Notes: generated by a model not told the origin, from the sequence alone. A DNA stretch of 64,000 nucleotides from an uncultured Bacteroidales bacterium (GCA_902771725.1 CACXXT010000003.1:51931-115930); one strand, 5' to 3'; positions 37,145 to 45,302 are shown, numbered from the stretch's first letter. Translations and numbers: made by a program.

Positions 37145-37972
37145 TCACGCCACCACGAAGAAGGCGAGGTAGAGGGAGAGTTCGCAGAGGAGGAAGAGGG
37201 CTCCGCAGCAGTCGCCGGTATAGCCTCCGATTCGGCGATGCATCCACCACATGAGCAGGAATTCGACGAGGAAAGGCACGGGGAGGATGCAGACAACCTG
37301 CGAACAGCCGCAGCAGACGCAGAGGACTAGGGGCAGGGAGAGCGCCAGCACACAGCGCAGGCCGTGGCTCAGCCAGCCGGAAAGAGAACGTCCGACGTAG
37401 ACAACCTGGTTCTTAGCGGTCTCGGCGGTGCGGGCATAGGGCAGCTGACCGGTGATGAGGGAAGCGGCACACTTGGCTGTGACGTCGAAGAGAAGGAGGA
37501 GAGAGAAGAGAGAGAAAAGAGGAGAAGAGGAAAGAGAAAAATGAGATAAAAAGGGAAAGTTGGGGGAAGGGGAAGAACTGGGGGATAGTGAAAAGAGGCT
37601 TGCCCAGAGGAGTCCGAGGCAGATGATGAGCCCGAGGACGCCATAGGTGCCGATATGGGAGTCCTTCATTATAGATAAGGTACGCTCGCGCGTGGAGCCT
37701 CCACCGAAACCGTCGCAGAAATCTGCCAGTCCGTCTTCGTGCAGGGCACCGGTGAGAAGCAGGCGCGAAGCGATGGCGAGTAGGGCTGCCAGGACCGGGG
37801 GCATACCGAGACTATGGGCTCCGATGAAGACGCCTGCAAGGACTCCGCCCGTGAGCCATCCCACAAATGGCCACCAGTCGACAACGTGCTCGAAGGCTTC
37901 GCGGGGCACCGAACGCAGCCGCCACCAGGGCAGGCGTGTGAAGAAGATGAGGGAGGCGAAGAAACTGTCCAT
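37145..37972 (-). CDS. cobS: Adenosylcobinamide-GDP ribazoletransferase (cobalamin synthase)
   Basis: 275 residues, integral membrane. It joins adenosylcobinamide-GDP and alpha-ribazole(-phosphate) to give adenosylcobalamin(-phosphate). FFTRLP near the N-terminus, the metal-binding signature HEDGLADFCDGFGGG (about 78-92) and MKDSHIGTYGVLGL (about 103-116) are all conserved. Several hydrophobic helices follow. Residues ~125-165 form an unusual Ser/Phe/Leu/Pro-rich stretch encoded by a nearly pure pyrimidine tract (purine on the plus strand) and make the protein longer than typical CobS (about 250). The gene abuts cobT with no gap. Confidence 0.93.
   Translation of the reverse strand: MDSFFASLIFFTRLPWWRLRSVPREAFEHVVDWWPFVGWLTGGVLAGVFIGAHSLGMPPVLAALLAIASRLLLTGALHEDGLADFCDGFGGGSTRERTLSIMKDSHIGTYGVLGLIICLGLLWASLFSLSPSSSPSPNFPFLSHFSLSSSPLFSLFSLLLLFDVTAKCAASLITGQLPYARTAETAKNQVVYVGRSLSGWLSHGLRCVLALSLPLVLCVCCGCSQVVCILPVPFLVEFLLMWWMHRRIGGYTGDCCGALFLLCELSLYLAFFVVA
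37487..37541. repeat. 55-base uninterrupted purine tract inside cobS
   Basis: Only A and G on the plus strand over 55 bases, extending with few pyrimidines to about 37596. It encodes the low-complexity Ser/Leu/Phe segment of CobS. Confidence 0.85.
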
Positions 37973-39046
37973 CTAAAAGTATTTGGTGATTTGGTTGTCC
38001 TGGAAGTTACCCATCTCGCGAAGCATACGCACGGCGGAATCCACGATTGGAAAAGCACAGAGGGCTCCGGTGCCCTCGCCCAGACGGAGTCCGAGGTGAA
38101 GCAGCGGACGGGCTCCCATGCCATCGAGCATGAGGCGGTGGCCACTCTCGTCGCCACAATGGCAGAAGATGGCGAAGTCCATGAACGTTGGCATCAGGCG
38201 GCTGGCCATGAGGGCACAGGCGGTCATGATGAAGCCGTCGACGAGCACGACCATGCGCAGTTCTGCTGCACGCAACATGGCACCCACGGCAGCCACCATC
38301 TCGAAACCACCGAAATAAGCAAGGATCTCGCGCGCAGCATCGGACGTATTCTGCGAATCGTGGCTGAGGCTGGGATGTGCGCTGCGCTCGAAGCCTGCTA
38401 CGGCGGCGCGCAGGACTTCCAGCTTGTGGCGGATGCCCTCGTCATTCAGGCCGGCCCCGGCTCCCACGCACTGCTCCAGAGGTATGTCCAGCAGCAGGGA
38501 CATCCAGATGCTGGAGGGCGAGGTGTTGGCAATACCCATCTCACCGATGGAGAGGATATTACACCCAGAGGCGGCAGCGTCATCTACGAGCTCGCTCCCG
38601 ACGCCGAGTGCCTCCCGACACTGTTCATCGGTCATGGCGGGTCCGTAGAGGAAGTTGGCGGTGCCGTGGGGCGAAATCTTGCGGTTGAGAATCTGGGGGA
38701 AGTCACTGAGGTCGTGGTCCACGCCGACATCCACCAGGTGGAGTTCGAATCCGTGCTGGCGGCAGAACATATTGACTCCTCCCCCACCCCGTGTGAAGTT
38801 CACCATCTGCTGCCAAGTGATGCAGCGCGGCGAGACGCTGACGCCCTCGCGCTCGATGCCGTGGTCAGCGCCGAGGAGCAGGTGAACGGGGTGGCACAAC
38901 TGGGGCGTGAGGGTCTGCTGGATGAGTCCTATCTGCAGCGCCAGTTCCTCCAGTCGTCCCAGGGAGCCCTTGGGTTTGTTGAGGTTATCTATCTTTTCTC
39001 TTAATCTCTGCTCTAAATCCATACAGCTGTCAGTTTTGCATTTCAT
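37973..39046 (-). CDS. cobT: Nicotinate-nucleotide--dimethylbenzimidazole phosphoribosyltransferase
   Basis: 357 residues. It makes alpha-ribazole phosphate from nicotinate mononucleotide and dimethylbenzimidazole for the lower ligand of cobalamin. KPKGSLGRLEELALQIG at the N-terminus, GADHGIEREGVSVSP, the glycine-rich SIGEMGIANTSPSS and the C-terminal LRLGEGTGALCAFP with the catalytic-base Glu are clear CobT signatures. Its start overlaps the cobU stop by 4 bases and its stop abuts the cobS start: translational coupling within the loop-assembly cluster. Confidence 0.95.
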   Translation of the reverse strand: MKCKTDSCMDLEQRLREKIDNLNKPKGSLGRLEELALQIGLIQQTLTPQLCHPVHLLLGADHGIEREGVSVSPRCITWQQMVNFTRGGGGVNMFCRQHGFELHLVDVGVDHDLSDFPQILNRKISPHGTANFLYGPAMTDEQCREALGVGSELVDDAAASGCNILSIGEMGIANTSPSSIWMSLLLDIPLEQCVGAGAGLNDEGIRHKLEVLRAAVAGFERSAHPSLSHDSQNTSDAAREILAYFGGFEMVAAVGAMLRAAELRMVVLVDGFIMTACALMASRLMPTFMDFAIFCHCGDESGHRLMLDGMGARPLLHLGLRLGEGTGALCAFPIVDSAVRMLREMGNFQDNQITKYF

Positions 39047-39558
39047 TCTTTTATCTTCACCGGTATCCCGCTGACCATCATCACCACCTCGTCTGCCCGC
39101 TGTGCCACGTACTGGTTGAGCCAGCCGAGGAGGTCGGTGAAGCGACGCTGAACGTCGTTGACGGGTGTGCCGCCGGAGCCTATCTCATTGGTGACGATGA
39201 TGAAGGTCGCCTCCTGCGCGGTGAAGCGGTCGAACTCAGCCTTCAGCGTCTCGAGGGCCGCATCGACATCCGCCTCAGCGCCGTCAGCGAAGAAGAAGTT
39301 GGTAGCCCAGAGAGTGAGGCAGTCCACGAGAACGACTCGTCCTCGCAAGTCGTGCCGGCTGATCCACCGTTCCTCCTCGATGTTCGTCCACTCAGGTCCG
39401 CGACGCTGCTGGTGGCGAAGCACACGCTGCCGGAACTCCTCGTCCCAGATATGGGCTGTGGCCATATAGACGGGGTTCGGGGAAAGCGAGAGTGCAAGCT
39501 GCTCGGCATACTGACTCTTGCCGGAACGCTGGCCGCCGGTGATGAGGGTTATTTTCAT
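39043..39558 (-). CDS. cobU: Adenosylcobinamide kinase / guanylyltransferase
   Basis: 171 residues from ATG 39558 (MKITLITGG); a start 4 codons earlier (39570) is possible. The P-loop GGQRSGKS is at residues 8-15, ATAHIWDEEFRQRVLRHQQRRGPEW carries the His that accepts GMP, and VLVDCLTLW plus VTNEIGSGGTP complete the CobU pattern. It phosphorylates adenosylcobinamide and transfers GMP to it. It is the first cob gene after gph; the 90-base gap upstream has TATCGAA-type repeats and no cobalamin riboswitch. Confidence 0.94.
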   Translation of the reverse strand: MKITLITGGQRSGKSQYAEQLALSLSPNPVYMATAHIWDEEFRQRVLRHQQRRGPEWTNIEEERWISRHDLRGRVVLVDCLTLWATNFFFADGAEADVDAALETLKAEFDRFTAQEATFIIVTNEIGSGGTPVNDVQRRFTDLLGWLNQYVAQRADEVVMMVSGIPVKIKE

Positions 39559-39570
39559 GTCAAATCTCAA

Positions 39571-39648
39571 CTATCAAATGTCATATGTCGTAATGTCGGA
39601 TATCGAATGTCGAAATGACGAGATATCTGAATGCCGGAAATCGGGAAT
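39571..39648. repeat. Degenerate ATGTCGAA/ATATCGAA repeats between gph and cobU
   Basis: About six imperfect 8-10 base units. Same word family as the 37076-37144 gap in the same gene cluster. Confidence 0.55.
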
Positions 39649-40299
39649 TCACGATGCCAAAAGCTTCACGACATCCTCCGGTGTCTCCGCCAGACACGTG
39701 GCTCCATGTGCCAGGAGGAAGTCGCGATCGCGGAATCCCCAGAGGACGGAGATGCAGGGCAGTCCGCTGTTGCGTGCGGTCTGGAGATCCACGTCGGAAT
39801 CGCCGACATAGACCGCCTCAGCAGCTTCCACTCCCAACTCGCGCAGTGCCAGCAGCACCATGTCAGGTGCCGGCTTGCGTTGCATTCCGGGGCGCTCGCC
39901 CACAGCCACCTCCACATCCTGAGAGAAATACTGGCGGTAGAGTTCGTCCACGCCTGCCTGAAGTTTGTTGCTGACGATGGCCAGCCGCAGTCCTTGCCGG
40001 CGTAGTGTTTGCAGCAACTGGGGAATGCCTTCGTAGAGGCGTGTACGCTCCTGACAATGGTCCACGTAGTACGCCTTGAAGTCCGCGAAGGTCTGCTCGA
40101 AGAGGGCGTCATCGGTGTCGGACGGCACGGCACGCTCTATGAGCCTGCGCACGCCGTTGCCCACAAACTGCCGCACCTCATCCAGCGAGCGCTGCGGCAT
40201 GCCGTGGCGATGCAGAGCCCAGTTGGTGGCAGCTGCCAGATCCTCCAGGGTGTCCAGCAGCGTGCCGTCGAGGTCAAAAACGATTGCCTTGATGCTCAA
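39649..40299 (-). CDS. HAD-family phosphatase, phosphoglycolate phosphatase-like
   Basis: 216 residues. HAD motif I is VFDLDGTLLDT (nucleophile and acid/base Asp), motif II is LAIVSNK, Lys lies in MQRKPAPDM, and motif IV is VYVGDSDVDLQTARNSG. The alpha-helical cap between motifs I and II (FVGNGVRRLIERAV) is the Gph/PGP type. It would dephosphorylate 2-phosphoglycolate or a related small phosphate ester; HAD specificity cannot be fixed from motifs. It lies 12 bases after the M48 gene on the same strand and 90 bases before cobU. Confidence 0.88.
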   Translation of the reverse strand: MSIKAIVFDLDGTLLDTLEDLAAATNWALHRHGMPQRSLDEVRQFVGNGVRRLIERAVPSDTDDALFEQTFADFKAYYVDHCQERTRLYEGIPQLLQTLRRQGLRLAIVSNKLQAGVDELYRQYFSQDVEVAVGERPGMQRKPAPDMVLLALRELGVEAAEAVYVGDSDVDLQTARNSGLPCISVLWGFRDRDFLLAHGATCLAETPEDVVKLLAS

Positions 40300-40311
40300 A
40301 GTCGCTCTGTG

Positions 40312-41118
40312 TTACTTCTTGCCGTAGGTGGCCTTCACGGCAGGTATGTTCTTCTGCAGCTCGGAGATGCGCTTGTCGCTGCTGGGGTGTGTGCTGGCGA
40401 ACTCCGGTGTGGAGGTGGTGCTGGCAGCCTGCATCTTCTGCCAGAGGTTGATGGCAGCGTTGGCGTCATAGCCAGCCACGGTAGCCAGGACGATGCCTAT
40501 ATAGTCCGCTTCCAACTCGTGCTTGCGCGAGAAAGGCAGCAGAGCACCGTACTGCGTTCCCATACCATAGGCTACTGCCACGGCCTGCTGCACCTGCTGG
40601 CTCTTGCCCGCTGTGGCAGCCCCGAGGATTTGCGATCCCAGGCTGGTGAGCATCTGCTGGCTGGCGCGCTCCTGACCATGTTTGGCGATGGCGTGCCCCA
40701 CCTCGTGTCCGATGACGGCAGCCAGTTCGCTGTCGCCCTCACTGCCTGCGCCTGCGAGCGCCACCATTCCGGTGTAGACGACAATCTTTCCGCCAGGCAT
40801 GCAGAAGGCGTTGAGCTGGTTGTCGTTGACGAGGTTGAACTCCCAGGAATAGTTCTGGAGGTCTGCCTCCTGCCCCGTGGCTTTCAGGTACGCCTCGGCA
40901 GCAGCGGCTATACGCTGTGCAATGGTCTTCACACGTTGCGTGGCAGCAGCGTCGGTGGAGAGCTTGGCGGTCTTCATGTAGCTCTGGTATTCCGTGAGGC
41001 TGGCAGAGAGGATCTCGGATTCAGAAACCAGGTTGAGTTGTTTGCGTCCGGTGAGGGCGACGGTGCTGCACGCGGCAAGCAGAATACCGCAGAGCGGCAA
41101 AAGGATGGCTTTTCTCAT
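40312..41118 (-). CDS. M48-family metallopeptidase lipoprotein (BepA/Oma1-like)
   Basis: 268 residues from ATG 41118; an ATG 4 codons upstream is possible. Lipoprotein signal MRKAILLPLCGILLAAC, lipidated Cys17. The zinc site is HEVGHAIAKH (138-147) with the third ligand in HELEADYIGIVL. SEILSASLTEYQSYM and QLNAFCMPGGKIVVYTGM are typical of the M48B/C peptidases that sit in the periplasm and handle misfolded outer-membrane proteins. No TPR domain is present. First gene of the operon that leads into gph and the cob genes; promoter at 41151-41181. Confidence 0.92.
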   Translation of the reverse strand: MRKAILLPLCGILLAACSTVALTGRKQLNLVSESEILSASLTEYQSYMKTAKLSTDAAATQRVKTIAQRIAAAAEAYLKATGQEADLQNYSWEFNLVNDNQLNAFCMPGGKIVVYTGMVALAGAGSEGDSELAAVIGHEVGHAIAKHGQERASQQMLTSLGSQILGAATAGKSQQVQQAVAVAYGMGTQYGALLPFSRKHELEADYIGIVLATVAGYDANAAINLWQKMQAASTTSTPEFASTHPSSDKRISELQKNIPAVKATYGKK

Positions 41119-41150
41119 CTTAAATAGCATTTAAATGGGTTTTGATGCCG

Positions 41151-41181
41151 CAAAATTAGTGCATCTTCTCCGTTCGGCCAA
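41151..41181 (-). promoter_or_regulatory. Promoter of the M48-gph-cob operon (TTG-N20-TAATTTTG)
   Basis: Minus-strand TTG (41181-41179) and TAATTTTG (41158-41151) with 20-base spacing, 33 bases before the M48 ATG. No B12-box-like sequence is apparent upstream. Confidence 0.6.
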
Positions 41182-41394
41182 ATTTTCGCCCACTTTTCTG
41201 CCCTTAGGGGGTGAAATTTGTACTCCACGGGAGTGGCTAAGAGACACGCAGTTACACCCAAAAGGTTAAAGCACTCTTTGAGGCCGACATGCACTTTTGG
41301 GGAACTTTTTGCCTATCACAATTTTTCAACCTATTGATTCTGAATGGTTTGAAAATTATTTTTGGAAACTTTCGAAAAATATTTCGCAAAATAC

Positions 41395-41425
41395 TTGCAC
41401 ATTTCAGGGAAACTTCATACCTTTG
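41395..41425 (+). promoter_or_regulatory. nrdD promoter (TTG-N20-TACCTTTG)
   Basis: TTG 41395-41397 and TACCTTTG 41418-41425 with 20-base spacing. The predicted leader of about 170 bases contains the CTAAACT repeats. Confidence 0.7.
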
Positions 41426-41454
41426 CACCGCATTTGCGAGATAAACCTAGTATA

Positions 41455-41598
41455 TTCACTCTTTAAACCCAAAACTCTATTCTTTATAACTGCTCTAAAT
41501 TCTAAGCTTCAAACTTCAAACTCTACACTTTATAACTACTCTAAACACTAAACTCTAAACTCTAAACTCTAAACTTTAAATTCTAAACTCTAAACTCA
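41455..41598 (+). repeat. Telomere-like CTAAACT repeats in the nrdD leader
   Basis: Degenerate heptamers (CTAAACT, CTTCAAA, CTTTATA) that become near-perfect between about 41540 and 41598, with at least six CTAAACT copies, just before the nrdD ATG. Confidence 0.8.
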
Positions 41599-41600
41599 AT

Positions 41601-43829
41601 ATGATCCAGACTGTAGTCAAGCGCGACGGACGTATCGTCGGCTTCAATGAAGAAAAAATCGTGGCCGCTATCCGCAAGGCCATGCTTCGCACCGACGAGG
41701 GCGAAGACGAACACCTCGTACACCAGATTGCCGACCGCATCAGCATGCGAGGCAACCCGCAGATGACCGTGGAGGAAATCCAGGACCTCGTAGAGCTGGA
41801 GCTCATGAAGAGCGCCCGCAAAGACGTGGCAAAGATTTACATCCAGTACCGCAACCAGCGCAGCATCGCCCGCAAGGCCAAGACGCGCGAGATGTTCCTC
41901 GAGATCATCAACATCAAGAGCAACGATGTCACGCGCGAAAATGCTAATATGAACGCGGACACGCCCGCAGGCATGATGATGAAGTTCGCCTCGGAGACCA
42001 CCAAGCCCTTCGTGGACGACTACCTCCTCTCGGACGAGGTGCGCGAGGCGGTGAAGAAGAACTACCTCCACATCCACGACAAGGACTACTATCCCACGAA
42101 GTCCCTGACCTGCGTGCAACACCCCCTGGACCGCGTGCTCGAAGGAGGATATGTGGCTGGCCATGGCGAGAGCCGTCCCGCAAAGCGAATAGAGACCGCC
42201 AGCGTCCTGGCATGCATCAGCATGGAGACCGCCCAGAACGAGATGCACGGCGGACAGGCCATCCCCGCCTTCGACTTCTACCTCGCACCCTACGTGCGCA
42301 TGACCTTTATCGAGGAGATAAAGAAGATGGAAGAACTCTTCGCTGCAGACTACAGCCACCTCTACGACATCGCTCTGGACGATTACCTCGTCAAGCCCCT
42401 CGAGGGACTGGAAGGAGAGCAGCGCGCAGTGCAGCACGCCATGAACAAGACCGTGGGACGCGTGCATCAGGCCATGGAAGCCTTCATCCACAACATGAAC
42501 ACCATCCACAGCCGTGGCGGCAACCAGGTCGTTTTCTCCTCTATTAATTATGGTACGGACACGAGCGCGGAAGGACGATGCATCATCCGCGAAATCCTGA
42601 ACTCCACCTACGAGGGCGTGGGCAGCGGCGTCACCGCCATCTTCCCCATCCAGATCTGGAAGAAGAAACGCGGAGTAAGCTACCTCCCCACCGACCGCAA
42701 CTACGACCTCTACAAGCTCGCCTGCAAGGTCACCGCACGCCGATTCTTCCCCAACTTCCTGAACCTCGACGCCAGCTACAACCAGGATCCCGACTGGCGG
42801 GAGGACGACCCCAAACGCTACATCCACGAGGTTGCCACGATGGGTTGTCGCACACGCGTCTTCGAGAACCGCTTCGGTCCGCGCACCAGCATCGGACGCG
42901 GAAACATCAGCTTCTCCACCATCAACATCGTCAAGCTCGCCATCGAGTGCATGGGCATCAAGGACGAGCAACAGCGCATTGCTGCCTTCTTCGCCAAGCT
43001 GGACAACCTGCTCGAAATCACCGCACGCCAGCTCCACGAACGCTTCGAATTCCAGAAGACCGCCTTCGCCAAACAGTTTCCCCTGCTCATGCACAGCCTA
43101 TGGGTAGGATGCGAGAAGCTGAACCCCAACGACACCATCGAGAGCGTCATCAACCAGGGCACTCTCGGCATCGGATTCATCGGACTGGCAGAGTGCCTCG
43201 TGGCTCTCATCGGTAAGCACCACGGCGAGAGCCAGCAGGCACAGGAACTCGGACTGAAGATCGTGACCTACATGCGCGACCGCATCAACGACTTCAGCGA
43301 GCGCTACCGCCACAACTACAGCGTACTCGCCACCCCCGCAGAGGGTCTCAGCGGACGATTCACACGCGGCGACCAGAAAGAGTTCGGAAAACTGCCCGGA
43401 ATCACCGACCGCGAGTACTACACCAACTCCAACCACGTGCCCGTGTACTACAAGTGCTCTGCACGCCACAAGGCTGAGATCGAGGCTCCCTACCACAACC
43501 TCACACGAGGAGGACACATCTTCTACGTGGAAATCGACGGCGATGCCACACACAACCCCGAAGCCGTGATGAACATCGTGGACATGATGGACAAGCTGGA
43601 CATCGGCTACGGCAGCGTCAACCACACCCGTGTGCGCTGCATGGACTGCGGCTACGAGACAGCCGAACACATCGACGAATGCCCCCACTGCCACAGCACC
43701 AACCTCGACCGCCTGCAGCGCATCACCGGATACCTCGTGGGAACCACAGACCGCTGGAACCGAGCTAAACTCGCAGAGCTCAACGATCGTGTCATCCACA
43801 ACACCGACTATCTGCCATTCCAGGAATAG
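41601..43829 (+). CDS. nrdD: Anaerobic ribonucleoside-triphosphate reductase
   Basis: 742 residues. It reduces ribonucleoside triphosphates to deoxy forms under anaerobic conditions with formate as reductant. An N-terminal ATP-cone (VVKRDGRIVGFNEEKIVAAIRKAM and IQDLVELELM) gives allosteric control. The barrel has NTIHSRGGNQVVFSSINYGTDTS and GCRTRVFENRFGP. The C-terminus has a zinc site with two CxxC pairs (CMDC...CPHC) and the glycyl-radical loop RITGYLVGTTDRWN, with Gly710 as the radical site. The activase gene nrdG follows 7 bases later. Confidence 0.96.
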   Translation: MIQTVVKRDGRIVGFNEEKIVAAIRKAMLRTDEGEDEHLVHQIADRISMRGNPQMTVEEIQDLVELELMKSARKDVAKIYIQYRNQRSIARKAKTREMFLEIINIKSNDVTRENANMNADTPAGMMMKFASETTKPFVDDYLLSDEVREAVKKNYLHIHDKDYYPTKSLTCVQHPLDRVLEGGYVAGHGESRPAKRIETASVLACISMETAQNEMHGGQAIPAFDFYLAPYVRMTFIEEIKKMEELFAADYSHLYDIALDDYLVKPLEGLEGEQRAVQHAMNKTVGRVHQAMEAFIHNMNTIHSRGGNQVVFSSINYGTDTSAEGRCIIREILNSTYEGVGSGVTAIFPIQIWKKKRGVSYLPTDRNYDLYKLACKVTARRFFPNFLNLDASYNQDPDWREDDPKRYIHEVATMGCRTRVFENRFGPRTSIGRGNISFSTINIVKLAIECMGIKDEQQRIAAFFAKLDNLLEITARQLHERFEFQKTAFAKQFPLLMHSLWVGCEKLNPNDTIESVINQGTLGIGFIGLAECLVALIGKHHGESQQAQELGLKIVTYMRDRINDFSERYRHNYSVLATPAEGLSGRFTRGDQKEFGKLPGITDREYYTNSNHVPVYYKCSARHKAEIEAPYHNLTRGGHIFYVEIDGDATHNPEAVMNIVDMMDKLDIGYGSVNHTRVRCMDCGYETAEHIDECPHCHSTNLDRLQRITGYLVGTTDRWNRAKLAELNDRVIHNTDYLPFQE

Positions 43830-43836
43830 ACCTTCC

Positions 43837-44394
43837 ATGAAATCCACGACTTCTTTAAACCAGTCTAACCCCCTCCCTAAAAGGGAGGGGGATTCCGGTC
43901 TATGTCTCCGCATCCTCTCTATCCTTGAAGACACCACAGTAGACGGACCCGGGTTCCGGACTAGCATCTACTGCGCAGGATGCACCCACCACTGCCCCGA
44001 CTGCCACAACCCACAGTCATGGGCTGCAGACGGGGGCACCGAGATGTCCGTGGAACAAATCATGGAGGTCATCGAGGCAGACCCCTTCGCCAATGTCACC
44101 TTCAGCGGAGGAGACCCCATGCAGCAGCCCGAAGGATTCGCAGAACTCGCCAGAGCCATACGCAGCCGGACCGATAAAAACATCTGGTGCTACACCGGCT
44201 ACACTTTCGAGGCACTGCTACGCATGCCCCAACAGCGCGAGCTCCTCCAACTAGTAGACGTTCTCGTCGACGGACCATTCATAGCGGCACAGAGAGATAC
44301 CAGTCTTCTCTTTCGCGGAAGTGCCAACCAAAGGCTCATTGATGTACCTAAAAGTCTTGCCAAAGGCAACGTGGTCCTATGGCAACGCACGTAA
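43837..44394 (+). CDS. nrdG: Anaerobic ribonucleotide reductase activating protein (radical SAM)
   Basis: 185 residues from ATG 43837. It generates the glycyl radical on NrdD. The radical-SAM cluster motif CTHHCPDC (CxxxCxxC) follows VDGPGFRTSIYCAG, and FSGGDPMQQP is the SAM-binding GGE-type motif. The usual protein starts at about LRILSILEDTTVDGPG. Here a 25-residue extension precedes it, including NPLPKREGD encoded by a perfect palindrome (43869-43891). This looks like insertion of a small palindromic element at the 5' end that kept the frame; no nearer in-frame ATG exists. Confidence 0.93.
   Translation: MKSTTSLNQSNPLPKREGDSGLCLRILSILEDTTVDGPGFRTSIYCAGCTHHCPDCHNPQSWAADGGTEMSVEQIMEVIEADPFANVTFSGGDPMQQPEGFAELARAIRSRTDKNIWCYTGYTFEALLRMPQQRELLQLVDVLVDGPFIAAQRDTSLLFRGSANQRLIDVPKSLAKGNVVLWQRT
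43869..43891. repeat. REP-like palindrome in the nrdG 5' end
   Basis: CCCCCTCCCT and AGGGAGGGGG are perfect complements with an AAA loop. Such G/C palindromes are widespread in Bacteroidetes intergenic DNA; here the copy is translated in frame. Confidence 0.8.
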
Positions 44395-44452
44395 ATAAGG
44401 GCAAAAAACAACTTTTTTGCGGTACAAAGGAAAATTTTACCGAAAAAATAGA

Positions 44453-44485
44453 GGCGCAAAGTAAATTATTCATTATCTTTGCGCC
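44453..44485 (+). promoter_or_regulatory. Promoter with embedded inverted repeat upstream of the BspA-like gene
   Basis: TATCTTTG (44474-44481) is the -7 box. GGCGCAAAG (44453-44461) and CTTTGCGCC (44477-44485) are perfect inverted arms 15 bases apart, the right arm overlapping the -7 box. This geometry suits a repressor site covering the promoter. No -33 box is seen. Confidence 0.5.
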
Positions 44486-44552
44486 GATTTTTGTAATCAC
44501 TTTCTCAAAAAGAACGTTTTCTACCATCCGAATTCAAACAACAATAGCTATA

Positions 44553-45296
44553 ATGAAGAACTACTTTCTGATGCTCATCCCGGCACTCGTTGCTCTCTGC
44601 TCAAGCACGACAGCCTTGGCGTACGACTGTGAGGTCGATGGCATTTACTACTATCGCACCTCGGCCACTGAACTGGAAGTGGCATGCAAAGTCTTCTCGG
44701 ACAATAACCGTTCCGCCTACTCTGGCTCGGTGACCATTCCGGCCACCGTAACCTACATGGGCAAGACATTCAATGTCACTTCTATCGGCGAGTACGCCTT
44801 CCGCGACTGCAACTCGCTGACAAGCATCACCATCCCCAGCAGCATCCGCGAGATCAAGAGCTTTGCCTTCTACAACTGCTCTTCCATCAATGCCGTCACC
44901 CTCCCCGAAGGGCTCACCGAACTGGGCATGGGTGCCTTCGAAGGATGCTCGTCCATCGTGCAGATGACCATACCCGCCGGAATCACCGTGGTGGAAGAGG
45001 AGCTCTTCTTCGGGTGTTCCGCTCTCAGAGCCGTAGTACTCCCCGCAAGCATCAGCGCCATTGGTGAAAACGCCTTCACCCGATGCACCTCCCTCCTCTC
45101 CGTATACCTCCTCGCTACTGCAGCCCCCGCATGCGAGATGAACGCCTTCGAGAAGGTCGACAGGACATGGTGCACACTCTACGTACCCAAGGGCAGCAGC
45201 TCCTACCAGCAGGAAGGAGTTTGGAAGGACTTCTTCATCGAGGAGTTCGAGGGAAAGACAGAAGACATCAAACTGAACATCCAGGTTAAGCAATGA
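44553..45296 (+). CDS. Secreted BspA-type leucine-rich repeat protein (LRR_5)
   Basis: 247 residues from ATG 44553. Signal peptide MKNYFLMLIPALVALCSSTTALA. After an N-terminal strand module (VDGIYYYRTSATELEVACKV) come about five ~23-residue LRR_5 repeats with the pattern I-x-x-x-AF-x-x-C-x-S-L-x-x-I-x-I-P (GEYAFRDCNSLTSITIPSSI, KSFAFYNCSSINAVTLPEGL, GMGAFEGCSSIVQMTIPAGI, and two more). A short C-terminal cap follows. BspA-like proteins of this phylum bind host surfaces or other bacteria; this one is small. It sits 6 bases before the OmpA-like gene and is probably cotranscribed with it. Confidence 0.88.
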   Translation: MKNYFLMLIPALVALCSSTTALAYDCEVDGIYYYRTSATELEVACKVFSDNNRSAYSGSVTIPATVTYMGKTFNVTSIGEYAFRDCNSLTSITIPSSIREIKSFAFYNCSSINAVTLPEGLTELGMGAFEGCSSIVQMTIPAGITVVEEELFFGCSALRAVVLPASISAIGENAFTRCTSLLSVYLLATAAPACEMNAFEKVDRTWCTLYVPKGSSSYQQEGVWKDFFIEEFEGKTEDIKLNIQVKQ

Positions 45297-45302
45297 CGTA
45301 GC

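Noticed and set aside
39559..39700. Cobalamin riboswitch ahead of cobU
   Set aside because: The gap is only 90 bases and repeat-filled; no B12 box or multi-helix arrangement is visible.
41455..41598. CTAAACT repeats as a telomere of a linear replicon
   Set aside because: They lie internally between ordinary genes and are only about 140 bases long and degenerate.
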